This document shows positions 45,853 through 54,015 of a stretch of DNA of 64,000 nt, piece after piece. Made by a program: the position numbers and the translations under genes. The DNA comes from Pararhizobium capsulatum DSM 1112 (GTDB lineage Bacteria; Pseudomonadota; Alphaproteobacteria; Rhizobiales; Rhizobiaceae): positions 496,001 to 560,000 of the forward strand of contig NZ_JAUSVF010000003.1 in the NCBI RefSeq assembly GCF_030814475.1, written 5' to 3'. The notes under the pieces are model-generated. The model saw only the letters and a list, made by a program, of their open reading frames with translations, made no database searches and was not told where the DNA came from. How positions within the stretch are numbered: position 1 is the first letter of the stretch; each line of letters starts with the position of its first letter.

Positions 45853-45890
45853 GGGAGAATTTACATTTCCGTTCGTAAACGTGGGGCCGC

Positions 45891-46007
45891 TTAAAACCAG
45901 AATTTGAGAATATAGATACAGAGAATTAAAATTGAAAATACGCTGACCATAAGCAAGCGGTTTTCAATTTGGCTTTGCGCCTTCTTTCCTGTCCAATCAT
46001 ACCTCAT
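45891..46007 (-). CDS. small membrane protein (38 aa)
   Basis: Starts MRYDWTGKKAQSQIENRLL, then a hydrophobic helix (VSVFSILILCIYILKF) to the C-terminus. The ATG at 46007 has GAGGTG at good spacing, which decides this start over the longer 93-codon frame. The charged N-terminus is probably cytoplasmic with a single C-terminal anchor. Confidence 0.55.
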   Translation of the reverse strand: MRYDWTGKKAQSQIENRLLMVSVFSILILCIYILKFWF

Positions 46008-46449
46008 TATTGCACCTCGTCCGATCGGCGTTGCGAAGTACCATGGGATGCTTGTGCCTAGCGTGCGGCAACAAGTTTCGATCTGGCTGATAACCTCATC
46101 ACGGAGGGCCCTTTCACGAAGTCGCGAGAGGGATTGGGGGCATTCCCAGCCACTTGGGGCGTTGACAATCAAGCTTAGGAAAATTGTGGCTTGGTATGGT
46201 TAATAATTGGTTACCACGTTGCTCCAGGATTCTCCGTGTCGATGTACGTTCGCTGCCGAAGGCGGGAGCGCACGGTTCGTTCGAACCCCGCGTACGGGGC
46301 GAGCCAACGCTCGGAGCTTTGGCTTTAATGGCTTGCTCGCCGGCGCTTTATACCACTATGAATCCACGAACAGGTGAGAAGTGTAAAACCGCGCTTTAGT
46401 CTAAGCTTTCTCCCCGGCCCCTATCCGTCCGTCTTTTAGGTACGCATGA
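46008..46449. other. 442-base region, no gene seen
   Basis: A plus-strand frame at 46184-46399 has no ribosome-binding site or recognisable composition. Otherwise empty. Confidence 0.4.
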
Positions 46450-46629
46450 CTATAACCGCAAAAATCTTGCGCGCTCCGCTGCATACGCCCTTGCCTCGCG
46501 CTCGGTGCCAAAGCCGCGATGCTCACACAGTCCTTGAGATATAATCGACGCGATCCAAACCGCGCCGAATGCACGGACAGAGACAGCTACCGTCGTGGGC
46601 TTTTCGAGTGGGGGTGGAAAATTTAGCAT
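46450..46629 (-). CDS. small hypothetical protein (59 aa)
   Basis: Reads MLNFPPPLEKPTTVAVSVRA and ends EREARAYAAERARFLRL. The middle (FGAVWIASIIS) and the E-A-R-A-Y-A-A-E helix are a common layout for small rhizobial proteins of unknown function. The ATG at 46629 follows GGAGACGAAAAGC, an acceptable site; the longer frame from 46671 lacks one. Confidence 0.5.
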   Translation of the reverse strand: MLNFPPPLEKPTTVAVSVRAFGAVWIASIISQGLCEHRGFGTEREARAYAAERARFLRL

Positions 46630-47255
46630 GCTTTTCGTCTCCAGTGGAGCGAGAGCGCGCGCATCTCCCAAGCATCAAGGCTCCTGAAGGGCTGATGACT
46701 GGACAGTGATATCACAGAACGCGGGGATAGCTCGGTCGATTTTCCGGCGCAACGAAAGGCCCACGACAAGGGGACCAATCGCGCCAAACGTCGCGTGTGG
46801 GCATTCCCGATAATGGGGACATTTTCGGGACCGTAAGCACGCGCGAGCGAAGCTAGCAAGACAGCCTTTTGGTGATTGAGCGAGAGCTACCCCTTGCCGG
46901 GCGGGCCTGCCACAGGCGCGACAGCAACGAAAGACCCCTAAGCACGCTGGTTCGAGAAGCGGACAAAGGGGCCTTTCGCCTGACGTGTCGCGGTGGGGCG
47001 TTCCCTAGAGATTGGGGCAATCGGGACTTTTCCGAGAGGATGGTCAAATCGGAACCGCGACAAAAGAGATTAATCTTGTAAAGAGCGAAACTTTCAAGAT
47101 GGCCTACTGCTGATTTAGCGAAAATCTGGTCCTTTGCCGGGGCCAAGCGAGCCTCATTTCGCCCGCAAGCACCGATGTCGATAAATGGCCTCAACGGCCC
47201 GATAGGTATCGGCCCTCGTTACGAGACGGGAGCATTCTTTTTGCCCGGCCGCTGA
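46630..47255. other. 626-base region with no supported gene
   Basis: A 113-codon minus frame (46853-47194) has no start signal and poor coding character. Near 47200-47250 there is a short sequence (GGGAGCATTCTTTTTGCCCGG) similar to 50770-50800, probably another dispersed remnant. Confidence 0.4.
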
Positions 47256-47522
47256 TTAGACACGGTGCGGTGCAGGCTTGCCGCTGATGATGGTTCCACC
47301 AAGCCGACCGCATTCGCCGCATCGAAAGGCGACGCCGATCGCCTTGCCGTCAGGCGGCTGTTTATTCATGTCCACCTCGACCATGAGATTGCACGGCCCA
47401 CAGCTTACGTGAACCTGAAGGTTCATCGCGATCACGCCGGCCCAGGTGCCGTTGGAAACCATCTCGATCCTCGTGGGGTCAAGTGTGTCCGTCTCCAACT
47501 CGTCGAGCTTTGGACAAATCAT
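47256..47522 (-). CDS. small putative zinc-ribbon protein (88 aa)
   Basis: Two Cys-x-x-Cys knuckles, VSCGPCNLMVEV and FRCGECGRLGG, separated by about 30 residues, suggest a zinc ribbon. The N-terminus is acidic (CPKLDELETDTLD). Its ATG overlaps the stop of the upstream small gene (ATGA), so the two are translated together. Zinc binding is inferred from cysteine spacing only. Confidence 0.65.
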   Translation of the reverse strand: MICPKLDELETDTLDPTRIEMVSNGTWAGVIAMNLQVHVSCGPCNLMVEVDMNKQPPDGKAIGVAFRCGECGRLGGTIISGKPAPHRV

Positions 47523-47782
47523 TCTGTTTGCCCTGCTGCGCCTCTCACAACTTCATCCATCGCCAATTGCTTTTCGATAAGCTCTCTGGCTGCGACGAAT
47601 ATTCCACTCTCATCGTCGGCCTGGCCTTCCTCGAGCATCAGCAACGCATCCTCATAGATTTCATGCTCAGCTTGCTTGCTGACGGCGCCTATCCGACCAA
47701 GATGGGCCATCAGAGCGGCAACGGTTGCCGAGGTCGAAAGAGCAACGGCTCCGGTGGAAAGCAAGGCAGGGTTATGCTGCAT
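47519..47782 (-). CDS. small helical protein, paralogue of 42730-42984 (87 aa)
   Basis: Starts MQHNPALLSTGAVALSTSAT, then VAALMAHLGRIGAVSKQAEH and EIYEDALLMLEEGQADDESG. It matches the 42730 protein along its whole length with conservative changes. That copy is in the opposite orientation and sits beside different genes. It is upstream of, and coupled to, the zinc-ribbon gene. Conservation of both copies argues for a real function. Confidence 0.72.
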   Translation of the reverse strand: MQHNPALLSTGAVALSTSATVAALMAHLGRIGAVSKQAEHEIYEDALLMLEEGQADDESGIFVAARELIEKQLAMDEVVRGAAGQTE

Positions 47783-47940
47783 GTTGGGTGCTCCTTGATA
47801 TGCTCATCATCTGGGTTCAATTCGATCCTGAGCATGCGGATCACGTCGCCAGCGTCGAGAAGAGCCAAGAGCTGCGACTGATTTAAGCCGGTTGCAATTC
47901 CTCCGGATTTACAAAATTCGACTGAGAGCGGGCCTGTAAA

Positions 47941-48021
47941 CTAGCGAACTGTCAGCCACAGCACGTCACCCCAAAATAAAATTCCTACTACGACCACAAT
48001 CGAGAAGTAAAAACGCTTCAT
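47941..48021 (-). CDS. very small membrane peptide (26 aa)
   Basis: Starts MKRFYFSIVVVVGILFWG; basic N-terminus then one hydrophobic helix. No strong Shine-Dalgarno sequence was found. Reported because several such peptides occur in this tract. Confidence 0.3.
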   Translation of the reverse strand: MKRFYFSIVVVVGILFWGDVLWLTVR

Positions 48022-48165
48022 GTTTGGCAAGGTCCACATTTGCTGCAGTGCGGTATGACACCCACACTCCTTCATGAGCAATGGTCAGGTCAAGGCCAAC
48101 CATCTGTATTTCTTGCGATCTTGCTGATTTATGGCACAATCCCCCTATGTTTTTAGAGGATCTCA

Positions 48166-48330
48166 GTGCGCGTCCGGATACTGATTACCGCTCTTCTCAT
48201 CGCTGGCGCCATGTGGGTAGGGTCATTTTTCGTTACCCGCCACGCCTACCGGGGCGCTCAGGATATAGGCGTGATGCCCAACCTCCACATTAAAGAAAGG
48301 CTCGGCATCGGGGATAAGAGGCCGTCTTAA
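48166..48330 (+). CDS. small membrane-anchored protein (54 aa, GTG start)
   Basis: Begins VRVRILITALLIAGAMWVGS, a basic N-terminus and single hydrophobic helix, then a soluble tail (HAYRGAQDIGVMPNLHIKER) and stop TAA. AGAGGA lies five bases upstream of the GTG. An overlapping longer plus frame (48081-48293) is less plausible. Possibly an uncleaved anchor or a signal peptide. Function unknown. Confidence 0.6.
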   Translation: MRVRILITALLIAGAMWVGSFFVTRHAYRGAQDIGVMPNLHIKERLGIGDKRPS

Positions 48331-48419
48331 TAACCCACGCCGTCTATGGGTAGCCATTCCCTTCAAATCACGTATATTCCCGCTGTCAGAGCAAAGGATA
48401 CTTGACCCCCGAATGAACC

Positions 48420-48656
48420 CTATGTTTTGCAGTCGTCATGTCCGCACCAGTGCTCGAAATACACCGGAGCTGCTGGTGCCGTACTCGTTCTGTCATCGGC
48501 GGCTGCCAAGATGAGATTGGCGACTACCTCGATCACAGCCGCACCCGGATGGGCTTGACGGAAGGCGGTCGACGAGGCATCGTTGCAGTGCAGCATGAAT
48601 TGACGCGCCTGCTTCGGCTTCCCGCATTCGGCCAGGTCGCGGCAACGGTGGATCAT
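48420..48656 (-). pseudogene. small hypothetical protein truncated by a stop at a conserved Trp position
   Basis: Reads AAVIEVVANLILAAADDRTS and ends VYFEHWCGHDDCKT-stop. In related rhizobial small proteins I recall a C-x-x-x-x-C-x-x-W-G-S-F-G motif here; directly after the TAG the frame continues GSFGG. So TGG to TAG is a likely nonsense change. The start is weakly supported (AAGG very close to ATG 48656). A plus-strand frame over the same region is less convincing. Confidence 0.45.
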
Positions 48657-48678
48657 CCTTTAAAAGGAGACGGTTGCA

Positions 48679-48882
48679 ATGATGCCTGAACATTCAATCC
48701 GCAGTGCCTTAATAAAACAAGGCCTCCGCCTCGAAAAGAACGGTGCCAACTCTTCATCGCGTCAGCGGTTTGGTGTTGGATATATGGTCATTGATGCGCG
48801 CACCAACTCGGTTGTACTCGGCTCGAAGGACCGACCTTACGATGCGTCGCTTGATGAGGTTGCTGCGCACTATGTGACATGA
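48679..48882 (+). CDS. small hypothetical protein (67 aa)
   Basis: Reads MMPEHSIRSALIKQGLRLEK, then RFGVGYMVIDARTNSVVLGS and a short helix (LDEVAAHYV). AAAAGGAGACGG lies upstream at good spacing. Compact alpha/beta layout, no family recognised. Confidence 0.62.
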   Translation: MMPEHSIRSALIKQGLRLEKNGANSSSRQRFGVGYMVIDARTNSVVLGSKDRPYDASLDEVAAHYVT

Positions 48883-49133
48883 CCTTCATCGTCATGAGCA
48901 GTGTTCCTTCCCCCTGCCTGCGCAGGATCGGCATGGCGATACGATCGGTGACGGAGGGGAAGCACCCTCCGCATCTGTCCCGGCGCTATCGAGAAGCGCA
49001 GCAAACCTGTACAAATCTTGTTTGCTGTTCTGCTAAACTCGGCGAATGTCAGATCAATGGCCGATGTTCATTTTGCAATGTGTGGTGGTTCTCGGACTCG
49101 TCGGAGCCCGATTCGTCCGCGGCGATGGACAAT

Positions 49134-49167
49134 AAAAAAGCCAGTGGCTGCGGCAACCACTGGCTTA
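49134..49167 (-). terminator. Rho-independent terminator, minus strand
   Basis: On the minus strand: AAGCCAGTGG, nine-base loop, CCACTGGCTTTTTT. The arms pair perfectly for ten bases and are followed by a T run. It could end the LuxR-type transcript whose coding region stops at 49496. Confidence 0.75.
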
Positions 49168-49367
49168 CCCCGCCTGATTTGGTGGCGGAGAGAACACCGG
49201 CAGAGACGGGGATCTTCGCCAGCGATAGTTTTCACTATAACACGATCAAGCTGAACTTTTCTGACATGAGCCTGAAGGGGGCAATGTCCTCAATTCCCCA
49301 CGGCAACCGAGCGCATCTCGCACCAGTTCTCGTTCCGCCCTCCAGTCTCCCCCACAGGTGGGGTTTA

Positions 49368-49432
49368 TGGCGGCACTTTAACCACCATCCCCCGAACGAA
49401 CATTTTCTTCGTCGAATTTTCGGTTTTTAGGG
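49368..49432 (+). pseudogene. 3'-end copy of the gene at 43127-43462
   Basis: From TGGCGGC to CGGTTTTTAGG it follows the end of the 43127 gene, stop included, with under ten mismatches over 65 bases. It encodes HFLRRIFGF-stop. No 5' part is present. Confidence 0.8.
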
Positions 49433-49495
49433 CATAGCAGAGGTGGTTGAATCGCGCTCAGCGAGCCCGCAAATCACCCGGCAAACTCGCCGAGT

Positions 49496-50617
49496 TCAAC
49501 GATGCTCCTGCAGTCTGCGCATAATGAGCGCGACCAGGGCGCTCTGCGAATTCACGCCCAATTTCGAATAGATAGTCTTCATTTGGGTCCTGACGGTTTC
49601 ATAGCTGACGCCGCCGGCAACAGATATCTCGCGCAACGAGAATCCGGAAACAATGCTGGATACGATGTGAACTTCTCTTGGGGTCAGATTGTAGGTGGCC
49701 CTGAGGTATTCTCCTCGGTCTATTTGAACCGACGCATTCGCCGTTTCGATGATCATCGCGACAGTCGGTCCGTTCAGAAACTCGGTGAACGTATCGGATT
49801 TCATCCGAACCAGCGTGACACGGTACAAGGTGCCGTCACCGCCCCTCACAGTCGATACATGTGGCTCGGTTTGGACGCCGTGTCGCGAAGTCAGGAACTC
49901 AAGGGCGTTGACTGTCCGATCGCACTGTAGGCTGAGACGCCCGTCTGTTGACATGCGGATGGGTACGCCCGTCGCGAGCATGCGATCGGCAGATTTGTTC
50001 CAGGATCGGGCGCGGCACATCTCCGAAACGTAGAAAAGCCCGACCCCGATGCCGTCGAACAGGGTTTGTCCCACTCGGTGTTCGCCGGAGATGGTGTCGC
50101 TCCTGCGTACGAAATCGAAGGCGCGTTTGAGGTGTGGTGCGAGGGTCGTATATTGTTCGGCGGCGTGCCGATTGAAATTCGCGTCGGTTGACGAGGTGGA
50201 AGTTGAAAGGATGAAGGTGCGTGTTTGATCGCGAATAATCGTTGCGCCAATGCTTGTTTCGCACCCAGCCTGCCGTTTCAGCCAGTCGTTGTAGAATTCG
50301 GATTTAACGAGCTCGTCGCGGGCCACGATGTCTTCGCCGCACAATCCCTTGCCGACCGGGATCAAGCCCATCCTCGGAATCCATGGATTGACGGCGGCGA
50401 AATGATGGCTGAACTGGTCGATGTCGTCCTTGGTAAAACCTGAAGTATAGGGAACATGCGCAACCGGCGAAGCCAAGTCATGATAGTGGAGAGCCGCCTT
50501 ACCGTTGGGGACGGTTGTCGCCAGACGGTCCAGAAAGTCCTCCCATCCACACTCTCCGAACAGGCTACCGTAAACGAGATCGGTTAACTCCGCTGAAATA
50601 TCGGGTTCGTGAAACAT
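49496..50617 (-). CDS. LuxR family transcriptional regulator
   Basis: 373 residues. The C-terminal 55 residues are a LuxR helix-turn-helix (NLTPREVHIVSSIVSGFSLR, then SYETVRTQMKTIYSKLGV). The N-terminal region (residues 1-200) is PAS/GAF-like in layout and does not show the autoinducer-binding Trp/Tyr/Asp set, so quorum sensing is not indicated. The ATG at 50617 follows AGGACGGCG; the 21-codon extension to 50680 lacks support. Two truncated copies of its 5' end occur at 52593-52748 and about 59766-59905. Confidence 0.88.
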   Translation of the reverse strand: MFHEPDISAELTDLVYGSLFGECGWEDFLDRLATTVPNGKAALHYHDLASPVAHVPYTSGFTKDDIDQFSHHFAAVNPWIPRMGLIPVGKGLCGEDIVARDELVKSEFYNDWLKRQAGCETSIGATIIRDQTRTFILSTSTSSTDANFNRHAAEQYTTLAPHLKRAFDFVRRSDTISGEHRVGQTLFDGIGVGLFYVSEMCRARSWNKSADRMLATGVPIRMSTDGRLSLQCDRTVNALEFLTSRHGVQTEPHVSTVRGGDGTLYRVTLVRMKSDTFTEFLNGPTVAMIIETANASVQIDRGEYLRATYNLTPREVHIVSSIVSGFSLREISVAGGVSYETVRTQMKTIYSKLGVNSQSALVALIMRRLQEHR

Positions 50618-50803
50618 CGCCGTCCTGCACTTATGGGAGAATAGTTCGTATATGAATAACGGAGAATAAGCCAGGCGCAAATAGAGGTCTCATTTCTCAC
50701 CACGAGAGCACGAACCCCTTTGATCAACCGTGGGTCATCTGGCTATCGGCAACTTGGCCCCCGTCGCGAGGCGGGAGGATTCTTTTTCCCGTCCCAATAG
50801 TCA

Positions 50804-51517
50804 GCCCCGGACCTGGAGACTGTATACGAGGCCACTCTGTGGGCTGGGGTTCTGAATGCCCAACGCGGCGTATCGAATGTCGTTTTCCTGACCCTCCTCG
50901 GCGGCGGCGTCAACAAGGGCACGTGGTCTCAGGCCCATGTAGACGTCTCGGCTCCCGAGCCGCACCTCGGCGGCAGTCTGTTCACCGAGAACTTCGACGG
51001 CATCGCCGGAAATGTCATCATTGTGAACGGCGTCAACATCTGGGAGCAGGTCAATCTCGATACGACTCGTGGGTGGACGAGTGGTGCTTATACCGAGCTT
51101 GGTGCCAATGGCTATCTGACGGTCGAAACCACGTCAGGTGTCGGCGATCAGGCTTTCTGGCTCGACACCCAGAACAGCCCCGGCCCGATCAACATCAGCC
51201 ACGACTTCATCGATGACACCGCGCCAGTTGACGGCAAAACAGCGGTATTGTCGTTCGATATCGCCAAGCAGGATTTCGACGGACACTTTACACCAGCCAA
51301 CGAATCGTTCGAATTCCGGATCGACGGACAGACGGTGGCACAGATCGACGCTTCTGATCTGGCAAACGCCGGCGAAATGTATCACTACGAAGTGAACATC
51401 GCTGGCTACGCTGACAACACCGACAACACCCACACGCTGTCGCTGGTCGACACCAGCGGCTATTCCTACAACGGCTTCTCGGTCGATAGCATCCAGATCA
51501 ACGACTGGGTCGTCTAA
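50804..51517 (+). pseudogene. 5'-truncated chimeric fragment ending in a secreted-protein-like domain
   Basis: The frame is open from a TAG at 50801 to 51517 but lacks a good start until a GTG at 51023. The first 30 residues (VYEATLWAGVLNAQRGVSNV, VFLTLLGGG) look like the end of an enzyme domain, perhaps macro-like. The rest (LFTENFDGIAGNVIIVNGVN, DGKTAVLSFDIAKQDFDGHF, SLVDTSGYSYNGFSVDSIQI) is a beta-rich carbohydrate-binding-like domain typical of RTX or other exported proteins. The gene may be a fusion made by recombination; the GTG-started 164-residue product is possible. Confidence 0.55.
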
Positions 51518-51562
51518 CGAGTTCGGGGGCAATGGGTCCTTCTCGAGCTCAAACCGCTAGCA

Positions 51563-51599
51563 GACCGGCTCTTTCCAAGAGGGGCCGGTCAAGTTTTTT
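51563..51599 (+). terminator. Rho-independent terminator after the 51517 gene end
   Basis: GACCGGC, loop, GCCGGTC, then AAGTTTTTT. It sits 46 bases after the stop codon of the fragment above. Confidence 0.8.
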
Positions 51600-51654
51600 G
51601 ACTGATACGCACTTTGCGGTCCACAGCTGGGCGTGGCAATTTCAGCGAAGAGAC

Positions 51655-51735
51655 CAGCGAAACCCGAGGCGCCAGCGCTCACATCCAGCAGCCACATCGG
51701 GTTGGCGCGTCCGCAGAACGTCGCCTCCCTTTACC
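51655..51735. repeat. dispersed repeat copy 3
   Basis: GCTCACATCCAGCAGCCACA and TTGGCGCGTCCGCAGAACGTCGC align with 25665-25725. Diverged; limits approximate. Confidence 0.45.
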
Positions 51736-51807
51736 AGCTCTTTACAGTTGATGAAGCACACTGTTGCCAAGCGCGATAAGTATCACGTACGCGCACCTCT
51801 GTTTCTC

Positions 51808-51834
51808 GCCCGCCAGTTTGGCGGGTTTCTTTTT
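51808..51834 (+). terminator. Rho-independent terminator
   Basis: CCCGCC-AGTTT-GGCGGG then TTTCTTTTT. There is no protein gene directly upstream, so it may end a short non-coding transcript starting after 51700. Confidence 0.75.
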
Positions 51835-51992
51835 GCGAGCGTACCGGAATCGGGGAAACTAGCCTTCCCATTCCACACCGCGGCACCTAAGGTTTCATTC
51901 TGGTTTCCCTCTCCGGGAAGCCGCTTCCCCTCACCCACATTGCAGCCAAGTGTGGGATGCCACTTGCCCCGCCCTCACACGGCGGGGTTTTT
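51835..51992 (+). ncRNA. candidate small RNA with three stem-loops
   Basis: Three successive hairpins: GGGAAGC-C-GCTTCCC (51915-51929), CCCACA...TGTGGG (51934-51956) and CCCCGCC-CTCACAC-GGCGGGGTTTTT (51967-51992), the last a textbook terminator. No coding frame fits. The layout resembles rhizobial trans-acting small RNAs (two or three hairpins ending in an intrinsic terminator). The 5' end is unknown; the preceding terminator at 51834 sets an upper limit. Confidence 0.55.
51967..51992 (+). terminator. Rho-independent terminator of the candidate small RNA
   Basis: Seven-base perfect GC stem (CCCCGCC/GGCGGGG), seven-base loop, five T residues. Confidence 0.82.
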
Positions 51993-52268
51993 ACTGTCGG
52001 CCGATCATGGCAACTTGCCAATCGAACGCACCCCCGATTGTTCGGATACGCACGGGGACGTTCGGGAAGTGTTGGCCACGTGGCCTGACGGTTTGTCGAT
52101 GCAGATGACCGCCCTGCGCAAGGCCGTAACAAGATGAACTTTTCGGCAATCGCACGGATGACGACGCGAGATTACAACTTTTGAAATCCAGGGCTATCTC
52201 CCAGAGGCAAATGATCTGCGCCAACCGGTGTGGGCCACTGGTGCTCTCGATCTGCTCCGACGTCTTCC

Positions 52269-52745
52269 CGCTGGCGGCCGCCGGGCCTCTAGAATCCCGA
52301 ACGCAGCGACCGCTGGACGATAGAAGCCAGCATATCGCCTCACCACGGGCGTAGATTGCGTCTGCATCTACCACCGCCAACGCCGCCGCAACGCCTCGTT
52401 GAACCACACTTCGGAATCATGATCTGCTCCCCCTGCGGAGTGGAAGTCGAGGGTATGGCCATGCCCGTTCTGTCGAAGCCAGGCTTTAAACGATCTGAAG
52501 CTCGGATGATCCATTTCTTTATCGGTCAGAGTTCGAAACCATATCGCACTCAGGGAGCGGATGGCATTCTCGGTTTCGGATTTTTCCATGCCTCATGCAT
52601 CCATAGGTGGATCAAAGTTGAGAGCCGCCTTGCCGTTGGCGACGGCTGTCCCCAGACGGTCCAGAAAGTCCTGTGATCCACACTCTCCGAACCGGCTGCC
52701 GTGGGCTAGATCGGTTAACTCCGCTGAACTATCGGGGTCGTGAAA
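52269..52745. repeat. about 470-base direct repeat, copy 1 (other copy 59440-59905)
   Basis: Starts CGCTGGCGGCCGCCG and includes CTAGAATCCCGAACGCAGCG, ATCGCCTCACCA, TCTGCTCCCCCTGCGG and the luxR 5' fragment, in the same order as at 59440-59905. Identity is roughly 90% by eye with small indels. Both copies share the same junction between the unknown frame and the luxR fragment. Confidence 0.88.
52368..52589 (-). CDS. hypothetical protein fragment (73 aa), duplicated at 59.5-59.7 kb
   Basis: Frame reading ETENAIRSLSAIWFRTLTDK, then HPSFRSFKAWLRQNGHGHTL. It starts just after the stop of the luxR fragment. The second copy (59327-59710) has lost or changed the start and its C-terminus is different. 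It may be the remains of a larger gene. No family recognised; expression doubtful. Confidence 0.4.
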   Translation of the reverse strand: MEKSETENAIRSLSAIWFRTLTDKEMDHPSFRSFKAWLRQNGHGHTLDFHSAGGADHDSEVWFNEALRRRWRW

Positions 52746-52748
52746 CAT
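52593..52748 (-). pseudogene. 5' fragment of a luxR-type gene (copy of 49496-50617)
   Basis: 51 codons (MFHDPDSSAELTDLAHGSRF, FGECGSQDFLDRLGTAVANG) match the first 46 residues of the LuxR protein, then switch to unrelated NFDPPMDA-stop. Upstream sequence to about 52830 also matches the luxR promoter region (GTTCGTATATGAATAACGG). Confidence 0.85.
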
Positions 52749-53176
52749 CGTCGCCCTGCACCTATGGGGAGATAGTTCGTATATGAATAACGGAGAATAA
52801 GCCGGCCGCAATAGGGGGCCCGTTTCTCGCCACGACATCGCAGCATTCGCTTTGGGGCGACTTTCACTCAACGCCAATCGCAGCGGCCCAGGAAATGGAA
52901 CCACCCTGCGTGAGTGCTTGCAGGGTGGCTCAAATCCGGTCGGGGAACCGGGCGCTCGGTGAAGTGGTTCTCACAGGGAGGAACTGAGGACCAATTTGGG
53001 GCCTAAAAGCGCTCTTTAACCGTCGCTGAAAAAATCGAATGACGTAACCCTGAAATTTCAGGGGCAGAAGGCAAAAATCCTTGCTCCCAATGGCCCGAAG
53101 TACCGGATCGGGAACAGCCTTGCTTGACACTCGCGTGCATTATGGCAGGTTGCGCGTATAAGGCGTGGGGCGATAG
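52749..53176. other. 428-base region: copied luxR promoter, a hairpin, no gene
   Basis: The left 80 bases copy the luxR upstream region. CCACCCTG (52901-52908) and CAGGGTGG (52921-52928) form a perfect 8-bp hairpin without a T tract. Minus-strand frames here have no start signals. Confidence 0.5.
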
Positions 53177-53512
53177 ATGATTGCGACTGACTGGCATGCC
53201 AAACTGACGGAACAACACGAGATTGTCAGGATCAAAGCCGAAGAGGCGACGATCCTGCTATCGAAGCCCGACCTTCCCCTTCAAACCGCGTCTCAACTTT
53301 ATCGCGATGTCGAGAGGCTGGCGCAGAGGTTCGATGAGATCGTCAATCTTCTCGCAGAGGAAATCGATGCCGACACCCGGCTTTCCGAAGCCGCAGAAGC
53401 CCTGGACGATTTATGGGCTTGCCTTTCGGTCGCGACCGTCAATCGCGTTCTTGTCCTGCGAGGGCTTGCCCGTTCGGAATTCGGGGTGTTTGTGGGAACG
53501 GCTAATGATTGA
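53177..53512 (+). CDS. hypothetical helical protein (111 aa)
   Basis: Reads ATDWHAKLTEQHEIVRIKAE, then LYRDVERLAQRFDEIVNLLA; strongly helical and acidic, possibly coiled coil. There is a weak GGGGCG site before the ATG. It overlaps the next gene by 8 bases, so the two are coupled. No family recognised. Confidence 0.62.
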   Translation: MIATDWHAKLTEQHEIVRIKAEEATILLSKPDLPLQTASQLYRDVERLAQRFDEIVNLLAEEIDADTRLSEAAEALDDLWACLSVATVNRVLVLRGLARSEFGVFVGTAND

Positions 53513-53780
53513 GGCAGCCAACACCAATCGCCCCTTCCAAGGCAACGCTCTCGCAGCGGTGTTACGCGATCTGGCCCAAATCAACGCGATCGCGCTCAGC
53601 CTTAAATACGACCTCGCTCCGCTGTCGGAGAACGACAAGGCATTGGGCATGCGACCGCTTGCCCCAACGCAAATCTCCCGTGAACTTGAACACATAGCTG
53701 CAATTGTTACCCGGATTGTCCTGGAACATTTGAAGGCTGAGTCCAACGAGTGGTACGAGGCAAACGACCAGATCGAATAG
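53505..53780 (+). CDS. hypothetical helical protein (91 aa)
   Basis: Reads MIEAANTNRPFQGNALAAVL, RDLAQINAIALSLKYDLAPL and ends HLKAESNEWYEANDQIE. The ATG at 53505 lies inside the end of the previous gene. A copy of its last 28 codons is found at 42303-42386, showing that the family is or was multicopy here. Confidence 0.65.
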   Translation: MIEAANTNRPFQGNALAAVLRDLAQINAIALSLKYDLAPLSENDKALGMRPLAPTQISRELEHIAAIVTRIVLEHLKAESNEWYEANDQIE

Positions 53781-54015
53781 CATCAGGCCGCCTGGTGACG
53801 CAAGGTACCCGACACCCATACCCGTGAACCAGCGGGCATTGATCCTGTGGCGACCAACGCCCCTGCCAACGGTCGCGGCAATGCTCGTGAAAATGGGGCG
53901 ACTTTCTGTTTAACGGATCGACTGGAGGAACTCTCCTCTGCACTATCGACAAACTCACCTACTGCGCAGATGCTGGACCTGGTTGATATCATGCAAACTG
54001 CAAAGGGTTGAAAGC

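Larger units (their letters stand above)
48883..49495. other. 613-base region with a terminator and a gene-end copy
   Basis: Contains the minus-strand terminator at 49134-49167 and the 3'-end copy at 49368-49432. The 183-codon plus frame crossing both is not supported; its last 15 codons come from the copied gene end. Confidence 0.5.
51518..52268. other. 751-base non-coding region with three terminators and a likely small RNA
   Basis: No convincing protein gene. It contains terminators ending at 51599, 51834 and 51992, the dispersed repeat copy 3 (51655-51735) and a run of stem-loops described separately. The density of intrinsic terminators is unusual for this window. Confidence 0.6.

Noticed and set aside
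46853-47194. 113-codon minus-strand frame
   Set aside because: No ribosome-binding site, no domain, and composition like surrounding non-coding DNA.
48879-49430. 183-codon plus-strand frame
   Set aside because: It crosses a terminator hairpin and ends in a copied 3' gene end; no start signal.
49496-50617. LuxR protein as a quorum-sensing acyl-homoserine-lactone receptor
   Set aside because: At 373 residues it is longer than such receptors, the N-terminal domain lacks the conserved ligand residues, and no synthase gene is nearby.
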